A stretch of 64,000 bases of DNA from Lysobacter sp. 5GHs7-4 (GTDB taxonomy: Bacteria > Pseudomonadota > Gammaproteobacteria > Xanthomonadales > Xanthomonadaceae), in the NCBI RefSeq assembly GCF_021284765.1, contig NZ_CP089924.1, positions 4,544,001-4,608,000 on the forward strand. The letters run 5' to 3'. Each line of letters starts with the position of its first letter. Within the stretch, counting starts at the first letter, position 1. The notes under the pieces were generated by a model. The model was not told where the DNA came from, did no database searches, and was given only the letters and a program-made list of their open reading frames with translations. Both the position numbers and the translations under genes were made by a program. Shown here one piece after another: positions 44,142 through 53,092 of this stretch.

Positions 44142-44846
44142 ATGCGTATCGCCACCCTGATCGGAATCGCCGCATTCGGCATGGCCGGCGCCGGCCCGCT
44201 CGACGCCGCCGCCACACCGCCCGCTGCCCACCCCACCATCCGCAGCATGGCCGGCGCCGAACCGCTGTCGTCGCTGCAAGCCGACAAGACCGTCGTGCTG
44301 ATGATCGACTTCCAGAACGAGTACTACGCCGGCGGCCGCATGCCCATCCCCGACGGCGACGCGGCACTGCGCAACGCGCGCCGGCTGCTGGACTTCGCCG
44401 ACCGCCACCGCATCCGCGTGGTCCATGTCCAGCATGTGCTGCCGGCGGGCGCGCCCTTGTTCGCCGAAGGCGGCGACACGGTGAAGTTCCACCCCGATCT
44501 GCAGCCGCGCGCCTCGGACACGGTGGTGCAGAAGGATGCGGTCAGCGTCTTCGCCGGCCGCTCCGCCGCCACCATCGACCGCGTGCTGAAGGACGCCGGC
44601 GCCGACACCGTGATCGTCGCCGGTTTGCAGACCCACGCCTGCGTCGCCGGCGCCGCGCGCGACGCGGCCGCGCGCGGCTATCGGGTGCTCGTCGCCTCCG
44701 ACGCCAGCGCCACCCGCGATCTGAGCCTGCGCGACGGCAGCCGCATCGGACACCGGCCGCTGCACGCCGCGGCGCTGGCCGAAATCGAGGACACCTTCGG
44801 CGACGTCATGACCAGCGCGCAGATACTGGCCCTGCCGGTGCGCTGA
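44142..44846 (+). CDS. Isochorismatase-family cysteine hydrolase, exported
   Basis: This 234-residue protein has the family triad: Asp in VVLMIDFQNEYYAGG, Lys in VVQKDAVSVFAG and Cys in GLQTHACVAGAARDAAARG. A hydrophobic N-terminus (residues 1-24, IATLIGIAAFGMAGAGPLDA) looks like a signal peptide, which is uncommon for these usually cytoplasmic amidases. The substrate is unknown (nicotinamidase-like or other amide hydrolase). A LysR gene follows in the same direction. Confidence 0.8.
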   Translation: MRIATLIGIAAFGMAGAGPLDAAATPPAAHPTIRSMAGAEPLSSLQADKTVVLMIDFQNEYYAGGRMPIPDGDAALRNARRLLDFADRHRIRVVHVQHVLPAGAPLFAEGGDTVKFHPDLQPRASDTVVQKDAVSVFAGRSAATIDRVLKDAGADTVIVAGLQTHACVAGAARDAAARGYRVLVASDASATRDLSLRDGSRIGHRPLHAAALAEIEDTFGDVMTSAQILALPVR

Positions 44847-44858
44847 TACCCTGCACGC

Positions 44859-44885
44859 ACGGCATCCGCGCAACGCGGATGCCGT
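44859..44885 (+). terminator. Hairpin between the isochorismatase and lysR genes
   Basis: Perfect 12-bp arms acggcatccgcg and cgcggatgccgt enclose a 3-nt loop. It lies 13 bases after the isochorismatase stop and 16 bases before the lysR start, with the lysR Shine-Dalgarno just beyond. It is a likely terminator of the upstream gene. Confidence 0.6.
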
Positions 44886-44901
44886 CGGCAGGAGAGTTTT
44901 C

Positions 44902-45813
44902 ATGGATCAGTGGTCCGCCATGCGCGCCTATCGCGCGATCGTCGAATCGGGCAGTTTCACCCGCGCCGCCGAACGCCTGGGCACCAGCCACAGCACGGTG
45001 TCGCGCCTGCTGCGGCAACTGGAAACCCACCTGGGCGCGCGCCTGCTCCACCGCGACAGCCGCAACCTCAGCCTCACCGAAGCCGGCGCGCGCTATTACC
45101 GCGACTGCGTCGACATCCTCGAACGCACGCAAGCCGCCGAACAACGCGCCAGCGCCAACCCGCGCCAGCCCTCGGGCACGCTGCGGCTCAGCCTGCCGCA
45201 TGCGATCGGCGCGCTCGAACTCAAGGCCTGGCTGCCCGCGTTCGAGCAACGCTACCCGCACATCGACCTGGACCTGTGCTGCGACGACCGCCGCGTCGAT
45301 CTGGTCAAGGGCGGCTACGACATGGCGATCCGCATCTCCGCCGCGCTGCCCGACAGCGACCTGGTCGCGCGCGAGCTGGCGGTGTCCGACCGCGTGCTGG
45401 TGGCCGCGCCGCACTACCTCGCCCAGCGGGGCTTGCCGCGCACCCCCGACGATCTGCGCCAACACCGCCTGCTCGCTTACTCGGGCGACGGCACCGCGCT
45501 GGCATTGAGCAGGCTGGACGCGGGCACGCCACAACCGGAAGAAGACCGCGTCGAATGCGATGGCCGCCTGCGCCTGGACTCCATTCTTAGCTTGCACGCG
45601 GCGGTCCTGGCCTCGCTGGGCATCGGCGCCTTCACCGAGTTCACCGTGCGCGAAGACCTCGCGGCCGGGCGCCTGATCCGGGTGCTGCCGCAGTACCGCG
45701 CCGGCCGCCGCCGTTATTTCGCGCTTTACCCGAATGCGCGCCAGTTGGCACCCAAAGTCCGCGCCTACAGCGAATTCATGCGCGCCCACTACGCCGCCGC
45801 CGGCGCGAGCTGA
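44902..45813 (+). CDS. LysR-type (AaeR/DsdC-like) transcriptional regulator
   Basis: This 303-residue LysR protein has the DNA-binding helix-turn-helix in residues 1-60 (GSFTRAAERLGTSHSTVSRL LRQLE) and an effector domain (GTLRLSLPHAIGALELKAWL, VDLVKGGYDMAIRISAALP). The Shine-Dalgarno AGGAGAG lies 5 bases upstream. It may regulate the isochorismatase-family gene directly before it. Confidence 0.87.
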   Translation: MDQWSAMRAYRAIVESGSFTRAAERLGTSHSTVSRLLRQLETHLGARLLHRDSRNLSLTEAGARYYRDCVDILERTQAAEQRASANPRQPSGTLRLSLPHAIGALELKAWLPAFEQRYPHIDLDLCCDDRRVDLVKGGYDMAIRISAALPDSDLVARELAVSDRVLVAAPHYLAQRGLPRTPDDLRQHRLLAYSGDGTALALSRLDAGTPQPEEDRVECDGRLRLDSILSLHAAVLASLGIGAFTEFTVREDLAAGRLIRVLPQYRAGRRRYFALYPNARQLAPKVRAYSEFMRAHYAAAGAS

Positions 45814-45903
45814 ACAGCCGTTTAGGTTCGCGCCGGGCCCACCTGCGGCGCCCAGGGGCCGCCGGCAGCCTGTAAACTGGTCGTTTTTTGGCCATTCGTT
45901 ATT

Positions 45904-46614
45904 TTGGAAGCTACACAACGGGCCCTGGTCCGAGGCCCGACGTTCATACGCCTGCTCGCACGCCTCAGCGACGCCGACGTTCCGCCGCAACCCGCCTCGC
46001 TATCCGATCGCTTGAGCGAATGGATCGACTGGACGCGCGCGGTCGCGCTGTCGCGGGTGCTGGATCGCAGGGCGCCGGCGCCGGAATTCGGCGCGCCGGT
46101 CTTCGACGGCACCGAGGAAGCGGCCTGCACCGGCGCACGCGCGTCCCTGACCGGCGCGATCGCGGCGGGCCTGGCCTCGGCCGCTTGCGGGCCGTCCGCC
46201 GACGGTGCACCGCCCGACTACGCCGCGTTTCGCCAGCACTACCTCGCCATGCAGCGGGCGATGCTGACGGCCACCGGCCGCTGGCGCGGACGTTTGCGCG
46301 ACATGCTCGCCGGCACGACGCCGCCGCTGGCCCGCCTGGCCGAATTGGACGCGCTGATGGAGGGCGTGCTGAGCCCGCGCGAGCACGCCTTGTTGGCGCA
46401 GGTGCCGCAGCTGCTGGGCACGCATTTCGAACGCCTGCGCTTGGCCGCGCAGGCGAGCGACGGCGCGACGCCGGGCGCCTGGCTCGAGGTGTTTCGCAAG
46501 GACATGCACGGCGTGCTGTTGGCCGAGCTGGATGTCCGTTTTCTACCGTTGGAAGGGCTGCTCGCGGCCCTGCGCAGTCACGCATTGGGTACCCATGTTC
46601 AGACATCCGCTTGA
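45904..46614 (+). CDS. DUF3348 protein, first gene of a MotAB/ZorAB-like operon
   Basis: This 236-residue soluble, mostly helical protein with a conserved opening (TFIRLLARLSDADVPPQPAS LSDRLSEWIDW) and the DPxxFR-like region YAAFRQHYLAMQRAM matches DUF3348. The start is TTG 45904. The family is found as the first gene of an operon with DUF802, an OmpA-family protein and DUF2894 in beta- and gammaproteobacteria. Its 3' end overlaps the DUF802 gene by 20 bases. Function is unknown. It is probably a cytoplasmic partner of the membrane complex. Confidence 0.78.
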   Translation: MEATQRALVRGPTFIRLLARLSDADVPPQPASLSDRLSEWIDWTRAVALSRVLDRRAPAPEFGAPVFDGTEEAACTGARASLTGAIAAGLASAACGPSADGAPPDYAAFRQHYLAMQRAMLTATGRWRGRLRDMLAGTTPPLARLAELDALMEGVLSPREHALLAQVPQLLGTHFERLRLAAQASDGATPGAWLEVFRKDMHGVLLAELDVRFLPLEGLLAALRSHALGTHVQTSA

Positions 46615-48688
46615 TCTCTTCGTGTTCCTGCTCGGCCTGGTCGCCGTGTGCTGGGTCGGCTCCGGCTACCTGCTCTCGAATCCCATGGGCCTGGCCGTCA
46701 CCCTGCTGATCGGCGCGGGTTACCTGGCCGGCGCCTGGGAGCTGTGGCGCTATCGGCAGGCCACCGCCACGCTGCAACGCGGCCTGGCCGAACTGAGCGC
46801 GCCGCCCGCGCGCCTGGACGACTGGCTGGCCCCGCTGGATGCCTCGCTGCGCAACGCCACGCGCCAACGCATCGAAGGCCAACGCACGGCGCTGCCGGGC
46901 CCGGCGCTGACGCCCTATCTGGTCGGCCTGCTGGTGCTGCTGGGCATGCTGGGCACCCTGCTGGGCATGATGGCGATGCTGCGCGGCACCGGCCTGGCGC
47001 TGGAAACCGCGACCGATCTGCAGGCGATCCGCGATTCGCTGGCCGCGCCGGTGAAGGGCCTGGGCTTCGCCTTCGGCACCTCGATCGCCGGCGTCGCCAC
47101 CTCGGCGATGCTGGGCCTGCTGTCGGCACTGTGCCGGCGCGACCGTCTGCACGTGGTGCAGCGGCTGGACGCCAAGATCGCCGGCCCGCTGCGCGTGCAC
47201 ACGCCCGCGCACCAGCGCGAGGAAACCTACGCCCTGCTGCAACGCCAGACCGAACTGATGCCGGCGCTGATCGACGGCCTGCGAACGATGATGGCGAATC
47301 TGGAACGCCAGAGCCTGACCAGCGGCGAGCGCCAGCTCGCCCAGCAGGACGCGTTCCACGTCCGCACCGAAGCCGTCTACGCGCAACTGGCGGCGTCGGT
47401 GGAACAGTCCCTGCAGCGCTCCGTCACCGACAGCGTGCGTCTGGCCAGCGAAGCCCTGCAACCGGTGATGCAGACCACCATGGCGACGATGGCGCGCGAA
47501 ACCACCGCACTGCGCGACACCGTGCACCAGGCGATCGAACGCCAGCTGCGCGAACTCTCCGGTGGCTTCGAAACCAGCACCGCCGCCGTCGCCGCAATCT
47601 GGACCCAATCCCTGGCCCAGCAGCAACAGGCCAACGAGGCCTTGGCGCAGGACTTGCGCAAGACCATGGACGGCTTCGGCGACGGCTTCGCGCAACGCTC
47701 CGGCGAACTGCTGGACGGCGTGTCCGCGCGCCTGGACGCCACCGCCGTCCACGTCGCCGACGCCTGGACCCAGGCGCTGGCGCAACAGCAGGACCAGCAC
47801 ACGGCCCTGGCCGATCGGAACCAGGAAGCGCTGGTCGCGGCCGGCGCCGCGTTCGAGCAGCAGGCTGCGGCCCTGCTGCGCACGGTCGATCAATCGCACG
47901 GCGAACTCAGGACCGCCCTGGCCGCGCAGGATCAGCAACGCCTCACCGCCTGGACCGAGTCGCTGGCGGCGATGAGCGCGGCGCTGCGCGAAGACTGGGC
48001 GCAAGCCGGCGCGGACAGCGCCGACCGCCAGCAAGCCATCTGCGACACTCTGGCGCGCACCGCCGACGAGATCGGCGCGCGCACGCAGGCGCACGCCGGC
48101 GACACCATCGCCGAGATTTCGCGCCTGGTCGACACCGCCTCGCAGGCGCCCAAGGCCGCCGCCGACGTCATCGCCGAACTGCGCCAGCAGCTGTCCGACA
48201 GCATGGTGCGCGACACCGCGATGCTGGAGGAGCGCGTGCAACTGCTGGGCACACTGGAAACCCTGCTGACGGCGGTCAATCACGCCTCCACCGAACAGCG
48301 CGGCGCCATCGACGCGCTGGTCGCGACCTCGGCGGAACTGCTGGAGCGCGTCGGCACGCAGTTCATGGGCCACATCGAATCCGAAACCGGCAAGCTGGAC
48401 GCGGTCGCTCAACAGGTCAGCACCGGCGCGATCGAAGTCGCCAGCCTGGGCGAGGCCTTCGCCGCCGCCGCGCAGGTGTTCGGCGACAGCAACGATCAGC
48501 TCGCCACGCGCCTGCAAGGCATCGAGAACGCATTGGAGAAGTCGCTCGCGCGCAGCGACGAGCAGCTGGCCTACTACGTCGCGCAGGCGCGTGAGGTGGT
48601 CGATCTGAGCCTGCTCACGCAGAAGCAAATCATCGAGGATCTGCAGCAGCTGTCCGGCGCCCGCGCCGCGGGCGCGCAGGCCGCATGA
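46595..48688 (+). CDS. DUF802 MotA/ExbB/ZorA-like membrane protein with long coiled-coil tail
   Basis: This 697-residue protein has four predicted transmembrane helices, near residues 8-24, 30-48, 107-130 (LTPYLVGLLVLLGMLGTLLG) and 150-178 (GLGFAFGTSIAGVATSAMLG). The last two have the glycine-rich sequence of the MotA/TolQ/ExbB proton-channel fold. About 500 residues of Gln/Ala/Glu-rich cytoplasmic coiled coil follow, ending near the C-terminus. This is the architecture of ZorA, whose tail extends from an ion-driven motor. It is followed, with a 4-base overlap, by an OmpA/MotB-like gene. DUF802 is the Pfam-type name for this region. Function is not established. Confidence 0.8.
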   Translation: MFRHPLDLFVFLLGLVAVCWVGSGYLLSNPMGLAVTLLIGAGYLAGAWELWRYRQATATLQRGLAELSAPPARLDDWLAPLDASLRNATRQRIEGQRTALPGPALTPYLVGLLVLLGMLGTLLGMMAMLRGTGLALETATDLQAIRDSLAAPVKGLGFAFGTSIAGVATSAMLGLLSALCRRDRLHVVQRLDAKIAGPLRVHTPAHQREETYALLQRQTELMPALIDGLRTMMANLERQSLTSGERQLAQQDAFHVRTEAVYAQLAASVEQSLQRSVTDSVRLASEALQPVMQTTMATMARETTALRDTVHQAIERQLRELSGGFETSTAAVAAIWTQSLAQQQQANEALAQDLRKTMDGFGDGFAQRSGELLDGVSARLDATAVHVADAWTQALAQQQDQHTALADRNQEALVAAGAAFEQQAAALLRTVDQSHGELRTALAAQDQQRLTAWTESLAAMSAALREDWAQAGADSADRQQAICDTLARTADEIGARTQAHAGDTIAEISRLVDTASQAPKAAADVIAELRQQLSDSMVRDTAMLEERVQLLGTLETLLTAVNHASTEQRGAIDALVATSAELLERVGTQFMGHIESETGKLDAVAQQVSTGAIEVASLGEAFAAAAQVFGDSNDQLATRLQGIENALEKSLARSDEQLAYYVAQAREVVDLSLLTQKQIIEDLQQLSGARAAGAQAA

Positions 48689-49347
48689 GCGCGGACCTGC
48701 ACGCCGAGGTCGACGGCGACGCCGACGCATCGGTGTCGGTGTGGGCCGCGTTCGGCGACTTGATGTCGGTGCTGCTGGGCGCGTTCGTGCTGATCCTGGT
48801 CGGCGTGATCGCGGTGCAACTGCAGTTGGAGATCAAGCTCAATCAGGAAATCGCGCAGCGCAAGCTGGAAACCCAGCGCCGCCAGACCCTGGAACAGGCG
48901 CTGGCCGTGCCGCTGGCCACCGGCCGCATCACCCTGGTCGACGGCCGCATCGGCATCCGCGGCAACGTACTGTTCGCGCTCAACTCCGACCAGCTGCAAC
49001 CGGAGGGACGCGAACTGCTCAAGACCCTGGCAACGCCGCTGGCGAAGTACCTGCGCACGCGCAACGAAGCCCTGATGGTCAGCGGCTTCACCGACGACCG
49101 CCTGGTCAGCGGCAGCAACCGCGAGTTCGCCGACAACTGGGAACTGTCGGCGCAACGCGCGCTCACCGTGACCCGCGCGCTGATCGCCGCCGGCCTGCCC
49201 GCCGATTCGGTGTTCGCCGCCGCGTTCGGCGCGCAGCAACCGGTGAGCCCGAACACCGACGAGGCCGGACGCGCGAGCAACCGTCGCGTGGAAATGGCGC
49301 CGGTGCCGCGCCTGCAACGCAGCGCCGTGGCCGCCGATGCGCAGTAA
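48685..49347 (+). CDS. OmpA/MotB-family peptidoglycan-binding partner
   Basis: This 220-residue protein has one transmembrane helix near residues 27-47 (GDLMSVLLGAFVLILVGVIA), preceded by Asp in the position of the ion-binding Asp of MotB/ZorB. A linker follows, then an OmpA-like domain (residues about 95-210; FALNSDQLQPEGRELLKTLA, NWELSAQRALTVTRALI, ASNRRVEM) that would anchor to peptidoglycan. It pairs with the MotA-like protein upstream to form a stator-like channel. Its end overlaps the DUF2894 gene by 11 bases. Confidence 0.85.
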   Translation: MSADLHAEVDGDADASVSVWAAFGDLMSVLLGAFVLILVGVIAVQLQLEIKLNQEIAQRKLETQRRQTLEQALAVPLATGRITLVDGRIGIRGNVLFALNSDQLQPEGRELLKTLATPLAKYLRTRNEALMVSGFTDDRLVSGSNREFADNWELSAQRALTVTRALIAAGLPADSVFAAAFGAQQPVSPNTDEAGRASNRRVEMAPVPRLQRSAVAADAQ

Positions 49348-49978
49348 GGCGCCGCCCGATCACGCCCTGCTCGACGCCTGGCGCGAGCAAGGCGCCGATC
49401 GTGTCGATCCGTTCGCTTACCACTACATGGCGGCGTTGCGCCGGCGCGCGACGGAACAGCACGGTGACACGCGGCGGCGGCTGGAACAGCGCTTGTCCGA
49501 ACGCATCCTGGCGTATGCCGCGCGGCTCGAACGCACCCCGCCCGCGACCGCTCCCACGAACGCGGCACGCGGGGCCTTGCGCGAGCTGGCCGAACAACTC
49601 ACGCAGCGCGCGACGCCGGCGCGTAGCGATACCGCGACGCATAGCGAAGCCTCGGCCGCCGCGCCGATGGAGCTCGGCGCGCTGGACGAGTTCCGCCAGA
49701 TCTGGTCGGACGTGCGCAGCGACAGCCAGCTGCGGCGTTCGCTGCAGCCCTCATCCGAAGACACCGGCCCCTTGAATTCCAGCCGCCTGGTGCACCGCGC
49801 GCTCAGCCTGATGCGCGAGCTGTCGCCCGGCTATCTGCAGCAGCTGCTGGCCTACGTCGACGCGCTGTCCTGGCTGGAGCAGATGCAGACCGGCGGCATA
49901 CTCGAAAGTGGCGACGCGCCCGCGCGCGAGACCGGCAAACCGCGCACCCGCGCCAAGCCGCGCAAGCGCCGCGAGTAG
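49337..49978 (+). CDS. DUF2894 protein, last gene of the MotAB/ZorAB-like operon
   Basis: This 213-residue hydrophilic protein opens with DALLDAW-like text (DHALLDAWREQGADRVDPFA YHYMAALRRRA) and has a conserved C-terminal helix region (LRRSLQPSSEDTGPLNSSRL, LSPGYLQQLLAYVDALSWLE), followed by a basic tail KPRTRAKPRKRRE. This matches DUF2894. No signal peptide is present, so it is cytoplasmic and may dock on the motor tail or, given the basic tail, on nucleic acid. Function unknown. Confidence 0.78.
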   Translation: MRSKAPPDHALLDAWREQGADRVDPFAYHYMAALRRRATEQHGDTRRRLEQRLSERILAYAARLERTPPATAPTNAARGALRELAEQLTQRATPARSDTATHSEASAAAPMELGALDEFRQIWSDVRSDSQLRRSLQPSSEDTGPLNSSRLVHRALSLMRELSPGYLQQLLAYVDALSWLEQMQTGGILESGDAPARETGKPRTRAKPRKRRE

Positions 49979-49990
49979 CGCGCCGCCCCG

Positions 49991-52849
49991 CTAGCGTTCG
50001 CCCTGGCGCAGATAGTCCGCCAGCCGTCCGACCTGTTCCGCGCTCAGGCCGGTGGCCTGCGGCCGCATCAGGCCTTCGCTCAATGCGTGCACGATGCGCT
50101 CGCGCTTCAAGGCCGCGATCCGCGCGCGTGGCGGAATATTGCCCTGCGCGTGGTCGTGACACGCCGCGCACCGCAAACGATAGAGCGCCGCGCCGTCCAT
50201 ACCGGCCAGGGTGGGATCCACTGGCGCCGCCCGTATCGGCACTGCGCTCTTGGAGGAAATCGGTTCGGCGCGCCGGCGGCCGCCGAGGCCGAAGGCCTGG
50301 ACGCGATCGGTGCCGACGTACACGCGCCCGCCGCCGAAGGCCGGCTCGTTGTACTTGCCGCTGGTGTACAGCTCGCCGGCGGCGCTGCGCCACAGCGGTT
50401 TCAGGCTCGCGGCGTCGAACGCATACAGCACCGGGCGCGGCGCGTCGTCGCCGCTCAACAACGCTGAGCGCGGCGCATTCTCGTCCAACACCCAAACGAC
50501 CGCGCGCTCGGCGCCTTGGCTGGTGACCACGGGCGAACCGGGATTACCCAGCGTCAGCGTGGTCTCGCGACGGTCGATCCGCAGGAACGGCGCATCGCCC
50601 TCGTCGCGCACCACGCGCAGCCGCACCAGCGATGGCGGCACGCTTTGCGCCGATCCGGGCGCGCGTTTGTTGTTGCCGGTGACGTACAGATACTCAAGAC
50701 CCTGCCGATCGCGGAACGTCGCCGGCACCGAACGCGAGCGCGCCAGATCCAGCGCGGCATCGTGTTCCGAGTACGGACCGAACACGTTGAGCGGGCCGCG
50801 CCTGCCGAACTGCGGCTGCGGCTGCGGCGGCAGCAGCGAGCCGTCGCTGGCGGCGTCTTCCGAACAAGCCGAGCGCCGGTCCAACCGACCCGGCAGGCGA
50901 TCGCGATCGAGCAGATAGACATTGCCCTGCTTGCCGCCCACCGCCAGCAAGCGCGAACCGCCCGCCGACGCCTGCGGCAGCAGCACCGCGCCGCCGGAGC
51001 CCAGATCGATATCCGCCTGCGCCGTCTGGCAGTAGTTGAACGGCGTGTAGGTGCCGCGCAACACGAAACCGTGCCCGTCCGGCGGCGCCAGCTTCAACAA
51101 GGACTGCGTCCAATCGTGCGCGGCGTCCTGATGGCCTTCGAAGCCGCTGCCGGTGACCACATAGACATGGCCGTCGGTGTCGACCGCCGGCCCGCCCGCG
51201 CCCCAGATACCACCACTGCCGCGATGCGGCATCGCCACCGCGGCAAAGGCGCTGCCGACCCGCGCCCGCTGGGTGTCCACCGCCGCCAGCCAGCCGGTTT
51301 CGCTTTCGCCGAACGCCACGTACAACTGCCCGCCGTCCGGCGACAAGTTCAACGCGCCGCGCTGCACGCGGAAATCGAAACGCCGCTTCGGCGGCACCCG
51401 CCGCGGGCCGGCGTTCGCATTCACCGCGTTGAAGCGCTCCTCGTCCAACCGCACCGGCCAGCCCGGCAGCAACGCGCCGCTGCCGATATCCAGCGCATAG
51501 GCCTGCCAGCGCGACACCGGATCGCAGTGGGTCACGTACAGACGCCCACGCACAGCGTCGATGACCGGCGTGCTGAGGATGCCCGTGGCCACGCCGTCCA
51601 GCGGCGCCGGTTGCAGACGGCAGGGCTCGCCCAGGCGCGTGCGCCACAGGACGCGTCCGGCGGCGACGTCGCCACGCGGCGCCGCGGCGATCGCATAGAC
51701 GTAGCCGGCGTTGCTGGCGGCGAACACCACCGAATAGGTTTCGCCGCGCAGCGGCCCCGCACTCAGGGTCACGCCATCCAGGTACAGCGGCGATGCATAC
51801 AGGCGCGCGGGCTGGCCATCGGCGCCGTCCAACGGCAACGACTGCCAGACCTCGCCGAATGCGGCGGCGTCCAGCGCGACCGGGCTCAGCACCGTCTCGT
51901 CGCGGCGCCAACCCGAGCGCGCCGCATCGACATGAAACGTCGCGCGCGCGGGCCGTGGCGATGGCGGGGCCGCGGCCGCCACCGTCGGCGCCTCGCGCGC
52001 GCCGGCCACGCGCATGCCCTCGCGCGGCACGTCGGCGCCCGCGCTCCAGACGATCGCGTTGAGCAACAAGCCGGCCAGCTTCGGTTGCTCGAAGGCGGAC
52101 AGGAAATGCGCTCCGCTGTAGACGAAACCGCGACCGCCGCCGTCGCGCTCGAACGTCCACGCCACGGTGGCCGCTTCGGCGCGATCCTCGATCAAACGGC
52201 GCCCCGCGCGGAACTGCGGATGCAGCGTGGTCGTCAGCACCGGCGTGCGCACGCCGCCGCCGACGGCCAGGCGAAAGCTCGGATAGAACTCGTCGCGGTA
52301 GTCGAAGGACGACAGGCCGTGGCCGACCGGACCCGAACCCATCGCCGGCGCCAACTGCGCCCATTCGGTGCTGCGGTCGAACATGCCCACGCGCACGCCG
52401 CCCAACCAACGCGGCAGGCCCAGATCGTCGTCGGCCGGCGCCGTCGACGCCTGATGCAAGGCGACCAGGCCGACGCCGCGCCGCATCAGCGCCTCGAAGC
52501 GCGCACGCCGTTGCCGATCGCGCAGCGGATGCCGGTCCATGCCGTCGAAGTACCAGACCACGGTGTCGGCCTGGTCCAGCGCGCCCGGATCCTGCGGCCA
52601 GCCGTCCGGATAGGCGATCACGCGCAAGGCCTTGCGCGCGTCCGGCGAGGTTTCGATCAGCGCCTGCAAACGACGCACGCCTTGCGGGTAGTCGTGTTTG
52701 CCCGGACCTTCGCTGGCGACGCCGCCGATCACGACCACGGTGCGCGGCGGCGGATCGGAGCAGGCGCACAGCCACAGGCAGGCCAGCAGCGTCCACGCAC
52801 GCAGCAGATGGCGACGCTGCGGGGCGGGTTTCGTAGCGCGTTCGCTCAT
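49991..52849 (-). CDS. Lipoprotein with ThuA-like, quinoprotein-propeller and cytochrome c domains
   Basis: This 952-residue protein starts at ATG 52849 (AGGAG 7 bases upstream) with a lipoprotein signal (LLACLWLCAC-S lipobox). Residues 35-260 form a ThuA/glutamine-amidotransferase-like domain (TVVVIGGVASEGPGKHDYPQ, VGLVALHQAS, GFVYSGAHFLSAFEQ). Residues about 310-850 form a PQQ-type beta-propeller (GWLAAVDTQRARVG, SGGIWGAGGPAVDTDGHVYV, GNVYLLDRDR, PVLYAFDAASLKPLWRS). The last 65 residues are a cytochrome c domain with CAACH as haem site and a distal Met in GLMRP. It is probably an envelope oxidoreductase of unknown substrate. A longer frame to 53038 overlaps the blaI promoter and is rejected. 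Confidence 0.8.
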   Translation of the reverse strand: MSERATKPAPQRRHLLRAWTLLACLWLCACSDPPPRTVVVIGGVASEGPGKHDYPQGVRRLQALIETSPDARKALRVIAYPDGWPQDPGALDQADTVVWYFDGMDRHPLRDRQRRARFEALMRRGVGLVALHQASTAPADDDLGLPRWLGGVRVGMFDRSTEWAQLAPAMGSGPVGHGLSSFDYRDEFYPSFRLAVGGGVRTPVLTTTLHPQFRAGRRLIEDRAEAATVAWTFERDGGGRGFVYSGAHFLSAFEQPKLAGLLLNAIVWSAGADVPREGMRVAGAREAPTVAAAAPPSPRPARATFHVDAARSGWRRDETVLSPVALDAAAFGEVWQSLPLDGADGQPARLYASPLYLDGVTLSAGPLRGETYSVVFAASNAGYVYAIAAAPRGDVAAGRVLWRTRLGEPCRLQPAPLDGVATGILSTPVIDAVRGRLYVTHCDPVSRWQAYALDIGSGALLPGWPVRLDEERFNAVNANAGPRRVPPKRRFDFRVQRGALNLSPDGGQLYVAFGESETGWLAAVDTQRARVGSAFAAVAMPHRGSGGIWGAGGPAVDTDGHVYVVTGSGFEGHQDAAHDWTQSLLKLAPPDGHGFVLRGTYTPFNYCQTAQADIDLGSGGAVLLPQASAGGSRLLAVGGKQGNVYLLDRDRLPGRLDRRSACSEDAASDGSLLPPQPQPQFGRRGPLNVFGPYSEHDAALDLARSRSVPATFRDRQGLEYLYVTGNNKRAPGSAQSVPPSLVRLRVVRDEGDAPFLRIDRRETTLTLGNPGSPVVTSQGAERAVVWVLDENAPRSALLSGDDAPRPVLYAFDAASLKPLWRSAAGELYTSGKYNEPAFGGGRVYVGTDRVQAFGLGGRRRAEPISSKSAVPIRAAPVDPTLAGMDGAALYRLRCAACHDHAQGNIPPRARIAALKRERIVHALSEGLMRPQATGLSAEQVGRLADYLRQGER

Positions 52850-53018
52850 CGAAGCTCCTGCGGCCACACCGGATCCGGATCGATCCATGCTAGTGGCGCC
52901 ATCCGCGCTCAGGCGTCGCAGCGCGCTATGTTCAGTCGCTAGTTTTTGTTTGCCGTCGCCGGTCTTGCGGACGATCGCCGCGGCGTCCGGCCCCGGGATC
53001 CACCGGCCCACGGTCACG

Positions 53019-53081
53019 ACTAATTCCATAGTTGACAACTTCGGGAACGGCGCCTAGGCTGGGATCAACTAAAGAATTAGT
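53019..53081 (+). promoter_or_regulatory. blaI promoter flanked by two BlaI/MecI-type operators
   Basis: The dyads actaattccatagt (53019-53032) and actaaagaattagt (53068-53081) are inverted relatives of each other (ACTA...TAGT). Between them lies a promoter, TTGACA (53032-53037), a 17-base spacer and TAGGCT (53055-53060). The first dyad touches the -35 and the second covers the expected start of transcription. This is the arrangement of an autorepressed blaI-type gene. The divergent lipoprotein gene may also be affected. Confidence 0.7.
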
Positions 53082-53092
53082 GGCAACAGTCC

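Noticed and set aside
46595..49347. Flagellar MotAB or TolQR/ExbBD
   Set aside because: No flagellar, tol or tonB genes adjoin, and the coiled-coil tail of about 500 residues is foreign to those systems.
45904..49978. Known Zorya type I/II system
   Set aside because: The ZorAB-like pair is present, but ZorC/ZorD/ZorE are absent and the partners are DUF3348 and DUF2894.
52850..53038. Extension of the ThuA/quinoprotein gene to 53038
   Set aside because: It would run through the blaI promoter and operators; the lipoprotein signal starts at 52849 with a good Shine-Dalgarno.
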